This document shows, piece after piece, positions 28,953 through 38,174 of a stretch of 64,000 nucleotides of DNA. Where the stretch lies: assembly GCA_016743945.1 (NCBI GenBank), contig JADGFI010000015.1:1-64000 (forward strand), written 5' to 3'. Every line of letters starts with the position of its first letter. Position 1 is the first letter of the stretch. Source of the stretch: Desulfobacteraceae bacterium (GTDB lineage: Bacteria; Desulfobacterota; Desulfobacteria; Desulfobacterales; Desulfobacteraceae). Below the pieces are notes generated by a model. The model saw nothing but the letters and a program-made list of their open reading frames with translations. It did no database searches and had not been told where the DNA came from. The position numbers were made by a program, and so were the translations under genes.

Positions 28953-28997
28953 TTGACAAAATTGAGGAGTATTATAATCTTGAGCCTTATTATAATA
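28953..28997 (+). promoter_or_regulatory. Promoter/operator of the 29113 ligase gene
   Basis: A -35-like TTGACA (28953-28958) and TATAAT (28973-28978) are present, with a short 14-base spacer. Overlapping them is a perfect inverted repeat TATTATAAT-N10-ATTATAATA (28970-28997). The 9-base arm ATTATAATA also occurs inside the operon B dyad at 39069-39077. A TetR-type repressor site is likely. Confidence 0.45.
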
Positions 28998-29112
28998 TTG
29001 AATCTAATTCAGTAAATAACACAAACAAGAACATGTCTGTAAATTCAGATGCTGAAACGGAACCCCATATCCCGCCAGCATCTGTGTCACCATAATCAAA
29101 AAGGAGAACAAA

Positions 29113-30687
29113 ATGACGATTGAAATTGAAAAAAATTTAATTCAACGAGTTGCTCTTGGAGACATGTTTAGAAGACGCGCATCAAACACCCCGGACAAAA
29201 TTGCGTTAAGGGACTATAAAGGCGAAAAAGAAATCTCTTATACCTTTAAGGAACTGAATCAGAAAATTAATTGCTTTGCCGGCGCCGCAAAAAAAAATGG
29301 CCTTCAAAAAGGGGACCGCGTAGCCATTCTGGGCCTCAATTCCTCTGAATACATCATTGCCCTGTACGGCTGTGCCAAAGCTGGTATCACGGCCGTTCCC
29401 GTCAATCCGGGTATTGCACCCGAAGATATTATTTATGTACTCAATCACTCGGAAGCAAAAGCCATTGTGGTGGACAGCCTCCTGGTTCCTCTCATGGACA
29501 AGATCAAGGTCAACCTGCCGGGTATCCAGCTAATGGTCAGTATCAAAACCGGGGATGAAATTGTTTCCAAAGACTATACCCTGTTTGATGATTTCCTGGC
29601 ACAAGGGTCTATTGATGAAGTGGAAGATATCATCATCCAGGAACGGGATATTTTTGAAATCCTTTATACCAGCGGGACCACGGGAAAACCAAAGGGAGTT
29701 CTCATCACCCATCTGGGGGTTTATATTTCTGCTTTGTCCACGGCCATTGAATTTGGGTTGCGGCCCGGATATTCCTCCAGCATGATGTTGCCTATTTTCC
29801 ATTGTGCCCAACAGGCTGTCACCTATTCCACCCTGAATGTGGGCGGGACTGTCTCTATTTTCAGGCAATTTGATCCGGGCAAGGTAATGGAAGCCTTGGA
29901 AAAAGGCCGGGTGAACCTTACCTTTGGCCTGCCCATTATGTACCGGGCCATGATCGGCCACCCCGATTCGAAAACAAGGAACTGGGACCATCTTAAAACC
30001 TGTGTCTTTGCCATGGCACCCATGGACCAGGCCACCCTGGAAGGGGGCATCAAGATATTCAATTCAGAGTTTATGCTGGGCACGGGCCAGACAGAATGCT
30101 TCCCCCCCACCAATGTCTTCCGGGCCAGCCAGCTCCCGAACAAACAGGGTAACTACTGGGGTGTATCCAACCTGGCCCTGGACACCGGCGTCATGGATGA
30201 GAAGGGCAACCTTTTGCCAGCGGGCAAGGTGGGTGAGATCGTCTGGCGGGGACCCGTTGTCATGGAAGCCTATTATAAGGATGAAGACGCGACTCTGGAA
30301 AGCCGAAAATTCGGATGGCATCATTCCGGCGATCTGGGTTCCTTTGATGAAGACGGCCAGCTCTTGTTTGTGGACCGTAAAAAAGACATGATCAAAACAG
30401 GGGGTGAAAATGTGGCCTCCATCCGTGTGGAACGGGTGATCCTGGAGGACCACCGGGTGGACCAGGTGGCTGTAGTCGGTCTGCCGGACGAACGCTGGGT
30501 GGAAGCTGTGACCGCCTTTGTGGTACCAATTGCGGACAGCGGACTCACACAAGAAGATATTCTCCAATTGTGCAAAAAAAACCTGGGAAAATTTGAAGTG
30601 CCCAAACGCGTGATTTTATCGGACAGCCTTCCGACAACCTCAACGGGGAAGGTTAGAAAAAACATTTTGCGACAAACCCCTGTCTGA
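29113..30687 (+). CDS. AMP-forming acyl-CoA ligase
   Basis: A 524-residue ANL-family enzyme that activates a carboxylic acid with ATP and CoA. The AMP-binding motif ILYTSGTTGKPKGVLITH lies near residue 185, the GTGQTE adenine motif near 322, HSGDLGSFDEDG near 400, and the C-terminal catalytic Lys in TSTGKVRKN. AAAAAGGAG precedes the ATG. It stands alone between a palindrome-rich upstream region and a convergent TetR gene whose stop codon is 1 base away. Acid specificity is not readable; neighbours suggest fatty or branched acids. Confidence 0.9.
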   Translation: MTIEIEKNLIQRVALGDMFRRRASNTPDKIALRDYKGEKEISYTFKELNQKINCFAGAAKKNGLQKGDRVAILGLNSSEYIIALYGCAKAGITAVPVNPGIAPEDIIYVLNHSEAKAIVVDSLLVPLMDKIKVNLPGIQLMVSIKTGDEIVSKDYTLFDDFLAQGSIDEVEDIIIQERDIFEILYTSGTTGKPKGVLITHLGVYISALSTAIEFGLRPGYSSSMMLPIFHCAQQAVTYSTLNVGGTVSIFRQFDPGKVMEALEKGRVNLTFGLPIMYRAMIGHPDSKTRNWDHLKTCVFAMAPMDQATLEGGIKIFNSEFMLGTGQTECFPPTNVFRASQLPNKQGNYWGVSNLALDTGVMDEKGNLLPAGKVGEIVWRGPVVMEAYYKDEDATLESRKFGWHHSGDLGSFDEDGQLLFVDRKKDMIKTGGENVASIRVERVILEDHRVDQVAVVGLPDERWVEAVTAFVVPIADSGLTQEDILQLCKKNLGKFEVPKRVILSDSLPTTSTGKVRKNILRQTPV

Positions 30688-30688
30688 T

Positions 30689-31342
30689 CTAAGCAGCGGG
30701 TCCTGTAATATCCTTTATACCGCCAATGATAAAATCCACAGCATCCAATGCTATCTCTTTGGCTCTGTCCGGATCATCGGGTTCTGTGAGAAAGTGGTAT
30801 GCCACTTTCTCATAGACCCCCAGGATGCACATGGCATAAATCGAGGATGAATTTTTACTGCGAAATTTACAGCCGGCATCCTTTCTGAGGCGATCTATGG
30901 CCTGACTCAGGTCTTTGGAAATCAGTTCAGACATATTTTTGCGCCGGGCTTCCATTCTTTTGCCGTGGCCCGGGGACTCCCGAAACAGGATCAAGGCTTT
31001 TTTTGAATAATGGGTACAAAATTCATCGAAAAATGCATGACCGGCCTTCTCCATCCCCTTGACCGGAGAATCGGCTCGTTCAAACTCCTTGCCCAGGATG
31101 GACCGGAGCTGGTACAGGCTTTCATCAAAGAGATGAATCAACAGCTCTTCCTTGTCTTTAAAATAAAAATATACCGTTCCCACCGAGACTTCGGATTGGT
31201 CGGCAATCTCCTCCACACTGGTTTTGCGAAACCCTTTTGCGGCGAACAAGGTCTCTGCAGCCGATAAAATGGTCCGATACCGGTACTCGCGTTCCCGCTC
31301 TCTTCTTTGGGCTTGCGGGGTTGTTTTTTTTGCCTGTTCCAT
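30689..31342 (-). CDS. TetR/AcrR family transcriptional regulator
   Basis: A 217-residue regulator with an N-terminal helix-turn-helix (KTSVEEIADQSEVSVGTVYF, then YFKDKEELLIHL) and an acyl-CoA-regulator-like ligand domain. It is convergent with the ligase at 29113 and divergent from operon A. A recognisable promoter lies at 31423-31452. It could repress either neighbour; the palindromes near 28755-28997 are candidate targets. Confidence 0.85.
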   Translation of the reverse strand: MEQAKKTTPQAQRREREREYRYRTILSAAETLFAAKGFRKTSVEEIADQSEVSVGTVYFYFKDKEELLIHLFDESLYQLRSILGKEFERADSPVKGMEKAGHAFFDEFCTHYSKKALILFRESPGHGKRMEARRKNMSELISKDLSQAIDRLRKDAGCKFRSKNSSSIYAMCILGVYEKVAYHFLTEPDDPDRAKEIALDAVDFIIGGIKDITGPAA

Positions 31343-31422
31343 TAATCTGTTTCCATTTATTCTCGTTCCATTGGACGCTTTTTCTTTGTCTAAATCCGTT
31401 CATGTCGACCCATTCCAGACAC

Positions 31423-31452
31423 ACTATAATCAATAAATCAAAATATTGTCAA
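31423..31452 (-). promoter_or_regulatory. Promoter of the TetR gene at 30689-31342
   Basis: On the minus strand TTGACA (31452-31447) and TATAGT (31428-31423) are separated by 18 bases, a good sigma-70 promoter. The expected transcript start leaves a leader of about 75 bases before the ATG. Confidence 0.55.
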
Positions 31453-31616
31453 TACGGCAAACTGGGAAGCGAACCCAAATCAACCGTTCCCACCAAAACA
31501 CATACACCCTTTGCGGCACCTTGAAGAGGCGATAGGAATTTTCAGCGCATCAGGCCCTTTTTTTGGGTGACACTCAAATGAGACAGGGCATAAATAAAAG
31601 TTATACATTTTTTTTA

Positions 31617-31660
31617 TTGACTTTAAAAAAGTCATGCTATATTTTTATTATATAAATAAT
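31617..31660 (+). promoter_or_regulatory. Operon A promoter with TGAC...GTCA dyad
   Basis: TTGACT (31617-31622) and TATTTT (31640-31645) are 17 bases apart. The -35 overlaps the perfect dyad TGACTTTAAAAAAGTCA (31618-31634). Downstream, bases 31646-31660 are the exact reverse complement of 39088-39102 at the operon B promoter. The flanking AAAAGTTATACA also has a near copy there. Confidence 0.65.
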
Positions 31661-31792
31661 AGTGCAACAAATATAAATCGATCAAAAAATGCTATTGCCC
31701 TTATTTGTCAACCATTGTCAGCCATATTCCACTTCAAGCAACCACAGACACAAGGCGACGCCATGGGTCAGGAATCAAACAAAGGAAAGAAT

Positions 31793-33358
31793 ATGAAAAA
31801 TCCAATTAAAACCGGAACAATCTGGGAAGCCCTTAAAATTGCGACAAATGAAATGCAAGACAGCACAATGTACATTTATGAGGGAAGGCAAATTTCATAC
31901 AATGAAGTAGATGAAATTTCAGATCGTATTGCCACGGGACTCCTGACGCTTGGTTTTCAAAAGGGCGATAAAATTGGTATCATAGGCCTTAATCAGCCTG
32001 AATGCCTGTATACCTATTTTGCTGCGGCAAAAATAGGGGTTGCCATTACAGGCTTAAGTGTTCGGTACAGGGATTCTGAGCTTGATTATATGATTAATCA
32101 GAGCAAAACAAGGGCAATACTCAGCCTTACATCATTGTTTGATATGGATTACGTTAATTTTTTTGATAATTTTAAAAAAACGATACCTGGTGTGAAAGAA
32201 TATATATTCATGGGGGGCCAGGGCTTTGACGGCAGTATAAGTTTTGAAACCCTTATAAAAACCGAAATTGACAGAGAATTGATTGACAGCTCAAACAACG
32301 AGGTGACGCCTGATGATACAATTCTTATCATTTATACATCCGGAACTACGGGCCGCCCCAAAGGCACTGTAATAACCCATAAAAGCCAGCTTGCATCAGC
32401 CTATGCCCAGGCAGTCCATATAAAAATCAGCCCGGATGATATGATGTCCCTTGCGCTTCCCCTGAACCATGTCGGCGGAATAACATGTGGTATTTTAACT
32501 GCTCTTTTGGGAAAAAGCAAAATACTGCTCATCCCCATGTTCAGCCCTGACTATGTTATTGAGCAAATGAAAAAATTTAAATTGACCATCGCAACGGGAG
32601 TTCCAACAATCCATACCCTTCTTTTGATGAATGAAAAATTTAAAGAGATTGACACAAGCGCAATAAGGCTGGTTATCAGCGGAGGTTCAAATTCAGACAC
32701 CACCCTTTTAACACAGCTCCATGAAGCCTATCCAAATGCAGTAGTAATGAATTTATACGGATTGAGCGAAACCTCGGGAATGGTTGTCATGAGCCCGTGG
32801 GAGAGTAGTTTTGATTATACATTAAAATCAATTGGAAAGCCGGTTGGAAATCTTGCGTTAAAAATCATTGATGAAAAGAATAACACAGTTGGAACAGATG
32901 TGGTGGGCCAGATTTGTTTCAAAGGGGATCAGGTAATTAAGCAATACCATGATATGCCGGAAGCAACAAAAGACGGGTTTGACAAAGAGGGTTGGGTTTT
33001 AACCGGTGATATGGGCTGCATTGATGAAAACGGATACATTATTCTCATGGGAAGAAAAAAGGAGATGTATATCCAGGGAGGATTCAATGTATATCCGGTT
33101 GAAGTGGAAAATCTAATCACAAGCCATCCCAAGGTCGCAATGGTTGCGGGTATCGGTGTTCCTGATAAAATTTTGGGTGAAGTGGGGAAATACTATATCG
33201 TCCCTGCTCCCGGCGCAGATATTAATGAAAAGGAAATTATCGAATTTTGCAAAGAACATCTTGCAGATTACAAAATTCCCAGGAAAATTGAATTCAGGAA
33301 TGAGCTTCCCATGACACCGGCCGGCAAGATCAAAAAGGCTGCCCTGAAAGAAAATTAG
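31793..33358 (+). CDS. AMP-forming acyl-CoA ligase, first gene of operon A
   Basis: A 521-residue ANL-family ligase. Motifs in order: IIYTSGTTGRPKGTVITH near residue 180, NLYGLSETSG near 315, TGDMGCIDENGYIILMGRKK near 395-415 and the C-terminal Lys in TPAGKIKKAAL. The frame is open further upstream, but the start is placed at 31793 because AAAGGAAAG lies 5 bases ahead and an upstream start would fall inside the promoter. It heads operon A and probably makes the CoA ester fed to the dehydrogenases and carboxylase of operons A and B. Its N-terminus is intact, in contrast to the ligase at the end of the operon. Confidence 0.88.
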   Translation: MKNPIKTGTIWEALKIATNEMQDSTMYIYEGRQISYNEVDEISDRIATGLLTLGFQKGDKIGIIGLNQPECLYTYFAAAKIGVAITGLSVRYRDSELDYMINQSKTRAILSLTSLFDMDYVNFFDNFKKTIPGVKEYIFMGGQGFDGSISFETLIKTEIDRELIDSSNNEVTPDDTILIIYTSGTTGRPKGTVITHKSQLASAYAQAVHIKISPDDMMSLALPLNHVGGITCGILTALLGKSKILLIPMFSPDYVIEQMKKFKLTIATGVPTIHTLLLMNEKFKEIDTSAIRLVISGGSNSDTTLLTQLHEAYPNAVVMNLYGLSETSGMVVMSPWESSFDYTLKSIGKPVGNLALKIIDEKNNTVGTDVVGQICFKGDQVIKQYHDMPEATKDGFDKEGWVLTGDMGCIDENGYIILMGRKKEMYIQGGFNVYPVEVENLITSHPKVAMVAGIGVPDKILGEVGKYYIVPAPGADINEKEIIEFCKEHLADYKIPRKIEFRNELPMTPAGKIKKAALKEN

Positions 33359-33409
33359 AAGAAACGTATCTAAAAAATACAAACAAATAACTTTTAATAA
33401 TACCAGGAA

Positions 33410-34207
33410 ATGAAAATGAAAATTTTATGCAGGGAACTTGCCAGGGAGCATGACCTCCTTGATGATATCGTCAAGGATTTAAGTGATTCTCAGTGGGAGT
33501 CAAAAACCCCCTTTTGTGACTGGACCATACACGATGAAATCTGCCACATCACTTACTTTGACGATAAGGCAAGTCTGGCGGCAACAGATCCGGAGGGGTT
33601 TAATCGAGATATGGAAAAAATCTTTGAAGGTATCACAAGTTTTGAAGATTTTTTTGAAAAAACATTAAAAGAGTTGAAAAAGCTCGCCCCAAAAGAACTG
33701 ATGAAATACTGGATCAGCGAAAGAACAAAAATGATAAAAGCACTTGAGGTTCTTGGACAGACAGACACGGTGCCTTGGTATGGTCCGCCCATGAATGCAA
33801 AATCCTTTGTAGTTGCTAGGATAATGGAAACCTGGGCCCATGGGCAGGATATTGCCGATGCACTGGGACTAAAACGAAAATCAACCGATCGGTTAAAACA
33901 TATTGCCCAATTAGGCGTTAAGACATTTGGCTGGTCATATGCGAACAGGCAGCTTGAAAAACCATCTCAAAAAGTTTGTGTTGAGCTTACAAGCCCGTCC
34001 AATGAAACCTGGCTCTGGAACGACGATCAAAGGGAAAATTGGGTTATGGGAAGCGCTGAAGACTTCTGCCTTGTGGTCACCCAGAGAAGACATATTGATG
34101 ATACTAACCTTAAAACCAAGGGTGATATTGCACGCGAATGGATGTTGATTGCCCAGGCATTTGCAGGCCCTGCCGAAATGGGTCCTGCAGCCGGAAAATT
34201 TAAATAA
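33410..34207 (+). CDS. TIGR03084-like / DinB-superfamily metal-binding protein
   Basis: A 265-residue protein resembling the TIGR03084 and maleylpyruvate-isomerase N-terminal families, four-helix bundles of the DinB superfamily. CDWTIHDEICHITYFDDKA near residue 36-54 and MRIMETWAHGQDIADALG-like VARIMETWAHGQDIADALG near 137-155 supply the His residues that usually bind a metal. Many relatives are actinobacterial mycothiol-dependent enzymes; this host is unlikely to make mycothiol, so another thiol or no thiol is used. It sits 51 bases after the ligase and 44 bases before an acyl-CoA dehydrogenase, so it belongs to operon A. A start two codons on (33416) is equally possible. Confidence 0.7.
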   Translation: MKMKILCRELAREHDLLDDIVKDLSDSQWESKTPFCDWTIHDEICHITYFDDKASLAATDPEGFNRDMEKIFEGITSFEDFFEKTLKELKKLAPKELMKYWISERTKMIKALEVLGQTDTVPWYGPPMNAKSFVVARIMETWAHGQDIADALGLKRKSTDRLKHIAQLGVKTFGWSYANRQLEKPSQKVCVELTSPSNETWLWNDDQRENWVMGSAEDFCLVVTQRRHIDDTNLKTKGDIAREWMLIAQAFAGPAEMGPAAGKFK

Positions 34208-34251
34208 GGATCGCAGATGAAAATTTTTAACCTTTAAAGGAGAGGCTCATC

Positions 34252-35412
34252 ATGGGGATTGATTTGAATTTCAAGGGAAAATATCAGAAATATTTCACAA
34301 AAGAACATGATCTTGTCCGAAAATCCATGAGGGAATTCATTAAAAAAGAAGTAATCCCCAACATTGATGAATGGGAAGAAAAGGGTGAATTCCCAAAGGA
34401 AATGTATCAAAAAACAGGCGAACTTGGTTTCTTGGGAATTGGATATCCTGAAGAATGTGATGGAACATCGGGTGATATTTTCATGAAAGTTGTTGCAGGC
34501 GAAGAATTGATGCGCTCCACCTCGGGGGGATTTGTTGCGGGAATCGGCTCCATTGACATTGCAATTCCACCAATCATCAGAAAAGGAACAGATGAGCAGA
34601 TAGAAAAATTTGTTAAACCTGTAATTGCAGGCAATAAAATAGCAGCACTTGGCATTACAGAACCAGGGGGCGGTTCTGATGTGGCGAATCTTACCACCAC
34701 GGCTGTCCGGGATGGGGATCATTATATTGTTAACGGCAGCAAAACCTTTATCACAAGCGGTATCAGAGCAGACCAGCTGACAACCGCCGTGAGAACCGGG
34801 AAAGAGAACGCCCATGGCATCAGTATGCTTGTTATTGAATCTGATACGCCGGGATATTTTGTGTCAACTAAACTTAAAAAAACAGGCTGGTGGGCATCGG
34901 ATACCGCCCAGATTTATTTTGATAATTGCAGGGTTCCGGTTTCCAATCTTCTGGGTGAAGAAAATCAGGGTTTTTACTATATCATGGAAAATTTCCAGAG
35001 CGAGCGCCTTCAAATTTGCGTCATGGCATACATGACCGCACAACTGGCCCTTGAAGAGACGATTAAATATGTCAAAGAAAGAAAAGCCTTTGGAAAAACC
35101 CTGAACGGGTTCCAGGTAACCCGTCATAAATTGGTTGACATGGCAACCCAGGTTGAAGTGGCCCGGGAATTCACTTACAGGATTGCGGCTAAAATCAATG
35201 CCGGAGAAAATATGGTCAAAGAAATTTCCATGGCAAAAAACTTTGCATGCTCGGTCAGTGACAAGGTCACCTATGATGCAGTCCAGCTTTTCGGCGGTTA
35301 CGGATATATGAGAGAATGTGTTGTTGAAAGACTTTACAGAGACAATCGTATTCTTTCAATTGGCGGTGGAACAACTGAAATCATGAAGGAGATTATATCC
35401 AAACTAATGTAG
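34252..35412 (+). CDS. Acyl-CoA dehydrogenase of operon A
   Basis: A 386-residue flavin dehydrogenase of normal length. ITEPGGGSDVANLTTTAVRDGDHY is the FAD/substrate segment near 125-148 and NGSKTFITSGI follows. The C-terminal site that holds the catalytic Glu in short- and medium-chain enzymes reads LSIGGGTTEIMKEI, without Glu; instead ENFQSERLQI near residue 245 has a Glu where isovaleryl-CoA and long-chain dehydrogenases keep their base. This suggests a branched or long substrate. AAAGGAGAGG lies upstream of the ATG. Confidence 0.88.
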   Translation: MGIDLNFKGKYQKYFTKEHDLVRKSMREFIKKEVIPNIDEWEEKGEFPKEMYQKTGELGFLGIGYPEECDGTSGDIFMKVVAGEELMRSTSGGFVAGIGSIDIAIPPIIRKGTDEQIEKFVKPVIAGNKIAALGITEPGGGSDVANLTTTAVRDGDHYIVNGSKTFITSGIRADQLTTAVRTGKENAHGISMLVIESDTPGYFVSTKLKKTGWWASDTAQIYFDNCRVPVSNLLGEENQGFYYIMENFQSERLQICVMAYMTAQLALEETIKYVKERKAFGKTLNGFQVTRHKLVDMATQVEVAREFTYRIAAKINAGENMVKEISMAKNFACSVSDKVTYDAVQLFGGYGYMRECVVERLYRDNRILSIGGGTTEIMKEIISKLM

Positions 35413-35471
35413 GTATTACAAAACCTTATTGAACGGAGGGCAATTGATAAAAAAAACAATGGCACCCAGGT

Positions 35472-36776
35472 TTGAGATCGGTGAAAAATTTTATGATGCT
35501 GGATCTTTTTTATGGAAAGGTCAAGGAACTCCACGATAAAAAAACAATTGAAAATGTTATTTTAACAAATTTGAAAGACTTTGCGGCAAAAGAGGCAGTT
35601 GTTTCAGAAACAATTAAACCCCTTTTTGACGTTCCAAAGCAACAAATTCCCGGCACAATTGATATGATCGATGAAATACAGGATTTAACGCCCCTGGAAG
35701 GCAGTTATGACAGTTCTCCAAAACAAGACATTGCACTTTTGCTTTATACAGCCGGCACAACAGGACCATCAAAAGGTGTTGAGGTTACCCATTTTAATGC
35801 GGTCTATAATTCAATCTCCCATACCCATGCGTTTAAAAACTGGGACCAGGAAGTAAATTTTTCAATTATGCCAATGTTTCACACAGCCGGGTATTATCTG
35901 CATTTACTTCCGGTTTTTTACCAGGGGGGAACCGTCATCCCCATCCCAATGTTTGATTTAAAAGATGCCTTCAGAATTATTGAAACATATAAGGTAAATG
36001 TGATTTTTGCGCCGCCAACCTTATATATTGCACTGTTTGGTCAGAAAGCACTCATCCAAAAACATGATATATCAAGCCTGACATTTACCATTGCCTGTGG
36101 CGCCCCGGTGCCCCATGCGCTTCAAAAAGGCTGGCGTGAGCTTACCGGTATTAAACTGGTCAGCGGATGGGGAATGACCGAAACAAATTCCGGTGGAATC
36201 ATGTCCATTCCGGGAATCAAGGAAAAATCAGAAGCAATCGGTATTCCCATTATTTCTGAAGTTAAAATCGTTGATGATAAGGCAAATATTGTTCCAAGAA
36301 ATGAAGAAGGTGAAATCGCTTACAGAGGTCTCCAGCTTGCAAGAGGCTACCTGAATAAAAAAGAGCAGACAAAATCATCGTTTCTTCCGGACGGATGGTT
36401 CAGGACCGGGGATCGGGGATTCATAGACAATGAAGATTTTATTCATTTTGTTGACCGGATAAAGGACCTGATTATTACTTCGGGATACAACCTTGCGCCA
36501 ACAGAAGTTGAAAATGTTATCTATCAGCTCCCCGGAGTTGCAGAAGTTGCCGTCATCGGCATCCCGGACACATACCGCGGCGAAACCGTCAAGGCGGCTG
36601 TTGTATTAACACCTGAAGCCAAGGGAGAAGTTTCACAAAAGGATATTATTAATTACTGCCGCAAGCACCTTGCAACATTTAAAGTTCCCAGGGTGGTGGA
36701 GATAAGAGATTCGCTCCCGAAAAGTGCCGTTGGAAAGATTCTAAGACGCGCGTTAAGGGAAAAAGTGAGCGGCTGA
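35472..36776 (+). pseudogene. 5'-truncated AMP-forming acyl-CoA ligase
   Basis: The frame encodes 434 residues with all C-terminal ligase motifs: LLYTAGTTGPSKGVEVTH, SGWGMTETNSGG, RTGDRGFIDNEDFIHFVDRI and SAVGKILRRAL. Recognisable similarity begins at about 35493 (MMLDLFYGKVKEL), which corresponds to roughly residue 110-130 of full-length ligases, so the first part of the N-terminal domain is missing. The dehydrogenase gene ends only 60 bases upstream, leaving no room for it. A GGAGGG with a following TTG at 35444 starts a different short frame. The protein may be unstable or inactive; the intact ligase of operon A could make it redundant. Confidence 0.75.
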
Positions 36777-36820
36777 CTACAAAACAAATGGATATCAGAC
36801 AAAAAAATCCAGAATGTTAA

Positions 36821-37168
36821 CTATTTTTGAAGGAACCGAACAAATTCAGGGAGCCAGGCATTAATCTGCTGGATCTGCTTGCTCAAATTACCATGGGTGG
36901 GGACAGCCCCTTTGGAACCCCCTTTGGAACCACCGATATGGGGAAGTAAAATATTTTTAAGAAAGGAAAGATAATCCCCAACTGAGGTGTATACAATGGT
37001 TTTAATCCCTGTTTTTGACCGAAGAGCAATCATCCCTATTTGCCAAAAAATCCAGGGTGATCACATGGGTGGAATTTGAATCGTTAAATTGGGAAATAAG
37101 CTCTCTGTCCGCATACAGAGGATTGTTCATCACCGCAATGGCGCCTATTTTCATGATCGCGTGCCCTC
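36821..37168 (-). pseudogene. Relic of a long-chain acyl-CoA ligase, opposite strand
   Basis: On the minus strand one frame gives GHAIMKIGAIAVMNNPLYAD and RELISQFNDSNSTHVITLDF (bases about 37168-37050). A second frame continues with IALRSKTGIKTIVYTSVGDY and LSFLKNILLPHIGG and then jumps to SKGAVPTHGNLSKQIQQINA. Those are consecutive parts of FadD-like ligases, with one frameshift and a deletion that removes the AMP-binding motif between HIGG and SKGAV. It is a dead remnant of a further ligase gene unrelated in orientation to operon A. Confidence 0.7.
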
Positions 37169-37298
37169 AGGCAGTCACCAATGACAAGGTATTATACGTG
37201 CCATCGGCATCCCCCGCAACTTGCAGCTAAAACAAATCCAACTCGTGAAATATCCGGAGTACGCCCTAAGGTTGTCCATAAACCTATTCGGCGGGTTG

Positions 37299-38174
37299 TC
37301 AAATCAGTTCATAGCTCATTGAAAGGGATGGCATGTCAAGCTGGTTCAACACCCGCTCCAGCATGATCCCCTCCATATTATCATACTCATAGCCGAATGT
37401 GGCCCGCACGCCCATGGAGGTAAACTGTACGGCCTTGTCAATGGCAATGGGCAGGCTGTCTCCCTGGAGCAACGCCCCTGTGACGACACTGGCAAAGGCA
37501 TCCCCGGTCCCGGGATACTCGGTTGGAAGATAATTACAGGTAACCTTCCAAAACCGCTCATCGTTTTTATTATAAGCCACAACAGATGTCTGGTCATCAT
37601 ATCCGTTTGTTCTGACACTGGTGACAATGACGATTTCAGGCCCTTTGTCCGCCAGGCGCCAAATCCAGTTTTTTATTCTTTTGATTTCGATACGATCCGA
37701 AAAGGGTTCATCTAGAAGATAGCTTGCCTCGGTCAGGTTGGGGGTAATCACATGGGCATGGGCGATCAAGGATTTCATTTCAGTTACATGCTCCGGGCTT
37801 AACGGGGTATAGATCTTTCCATTATCCCCCAGGACAGGATCCACAATGATCTTTATATCCTCATGTCTGAAGGCTTCAATAAATTCTTTGACAATTTCAA
37901 TCTGACGATGGGAGCCCAGAAATCCGGAATAAATTGCATCAAATTTTAAGTCCAGTTTTTTCCAATGGGCGATGATGGGTTCAAGGGCATGGGTCAGATC
38001 CACAAAATGGAAATCTTGAAATTTACTGTGGGTTGACAACACTGCCGTGGGCAGGGGGCAGACCTGAATGCCCATTCGTGATAAAATCGGTATGATCACG
38101 GTTAAGGAGGTCCTTCCGAATCCGGAAAGGTCGTGGATTGCAGCTACTTTTTTAACAGGATTAGTCAGTTTCAT
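37299..38174 (-). CDS. Pyridoxal/pyridoxamine kinase-like (PfkB/ThiD family)
   Basis: A 291-residue sugar/vitamin-kinase-fold protein. KKVAAIHDLSGFGRTSLTVI at the N-terminus is the PdxK/PdxY-type substrate stretch, VDPVLGDNGKIYTPLSPEH is a pyridoxal-kinase hallmark and the catalytic anion-hole motif appears as YPGTGDAFASVVTGALL. It would phosphorylate pyridoxal to supply PLP. The start at 38174 matches the usual family N-terminus; the frame is open to 38279 with several other starts. It is transcribed against operons A and B and sits between ligase relics, so it looks inserted between them. Confidence 0.8.
   Translation of the reverse strand: MKLTNPVKKVAAIHDLSGFGRTSLTVIIPILSRMGIQVCPLPTAVLSTHSKFQDFHFVDLTHALEPIIAHWKKLDLKFDAIYSGFLGSHRQIEIVKEFIEAFRHEDIKIIVDPVLGDNGKIYTPLSPEHVTEMKSLIAHAHVITPNLTEASYLLDEPFSDRIEIKRIKNWIWRLADKGPEIVIVTSVRTNGYDDQTSVVAYNKNDERFWKVTCNYLPTEYPGTGDAFASVVTGALLQGDSLPIAIDKAVQFTSMGVRATFGYEYDNMEGIMLERVLNQLDMPSLSMSYELI

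Noticed and set aside
28953..28978. Calling TTGACA/TATAAT a firm sigma-70 promoter for the 29113 ligase
   Set aside because: The spacer is only 14 bases, so it is kept as a low-confidence promoter/operator rather than a firm one.
31634..31792. Longer N-terminus for the operon A ligase
   Set aside because: It would start inside the promoter; a good ribosome-binding site precedes the Met at 31793, where ligase similarity begins.
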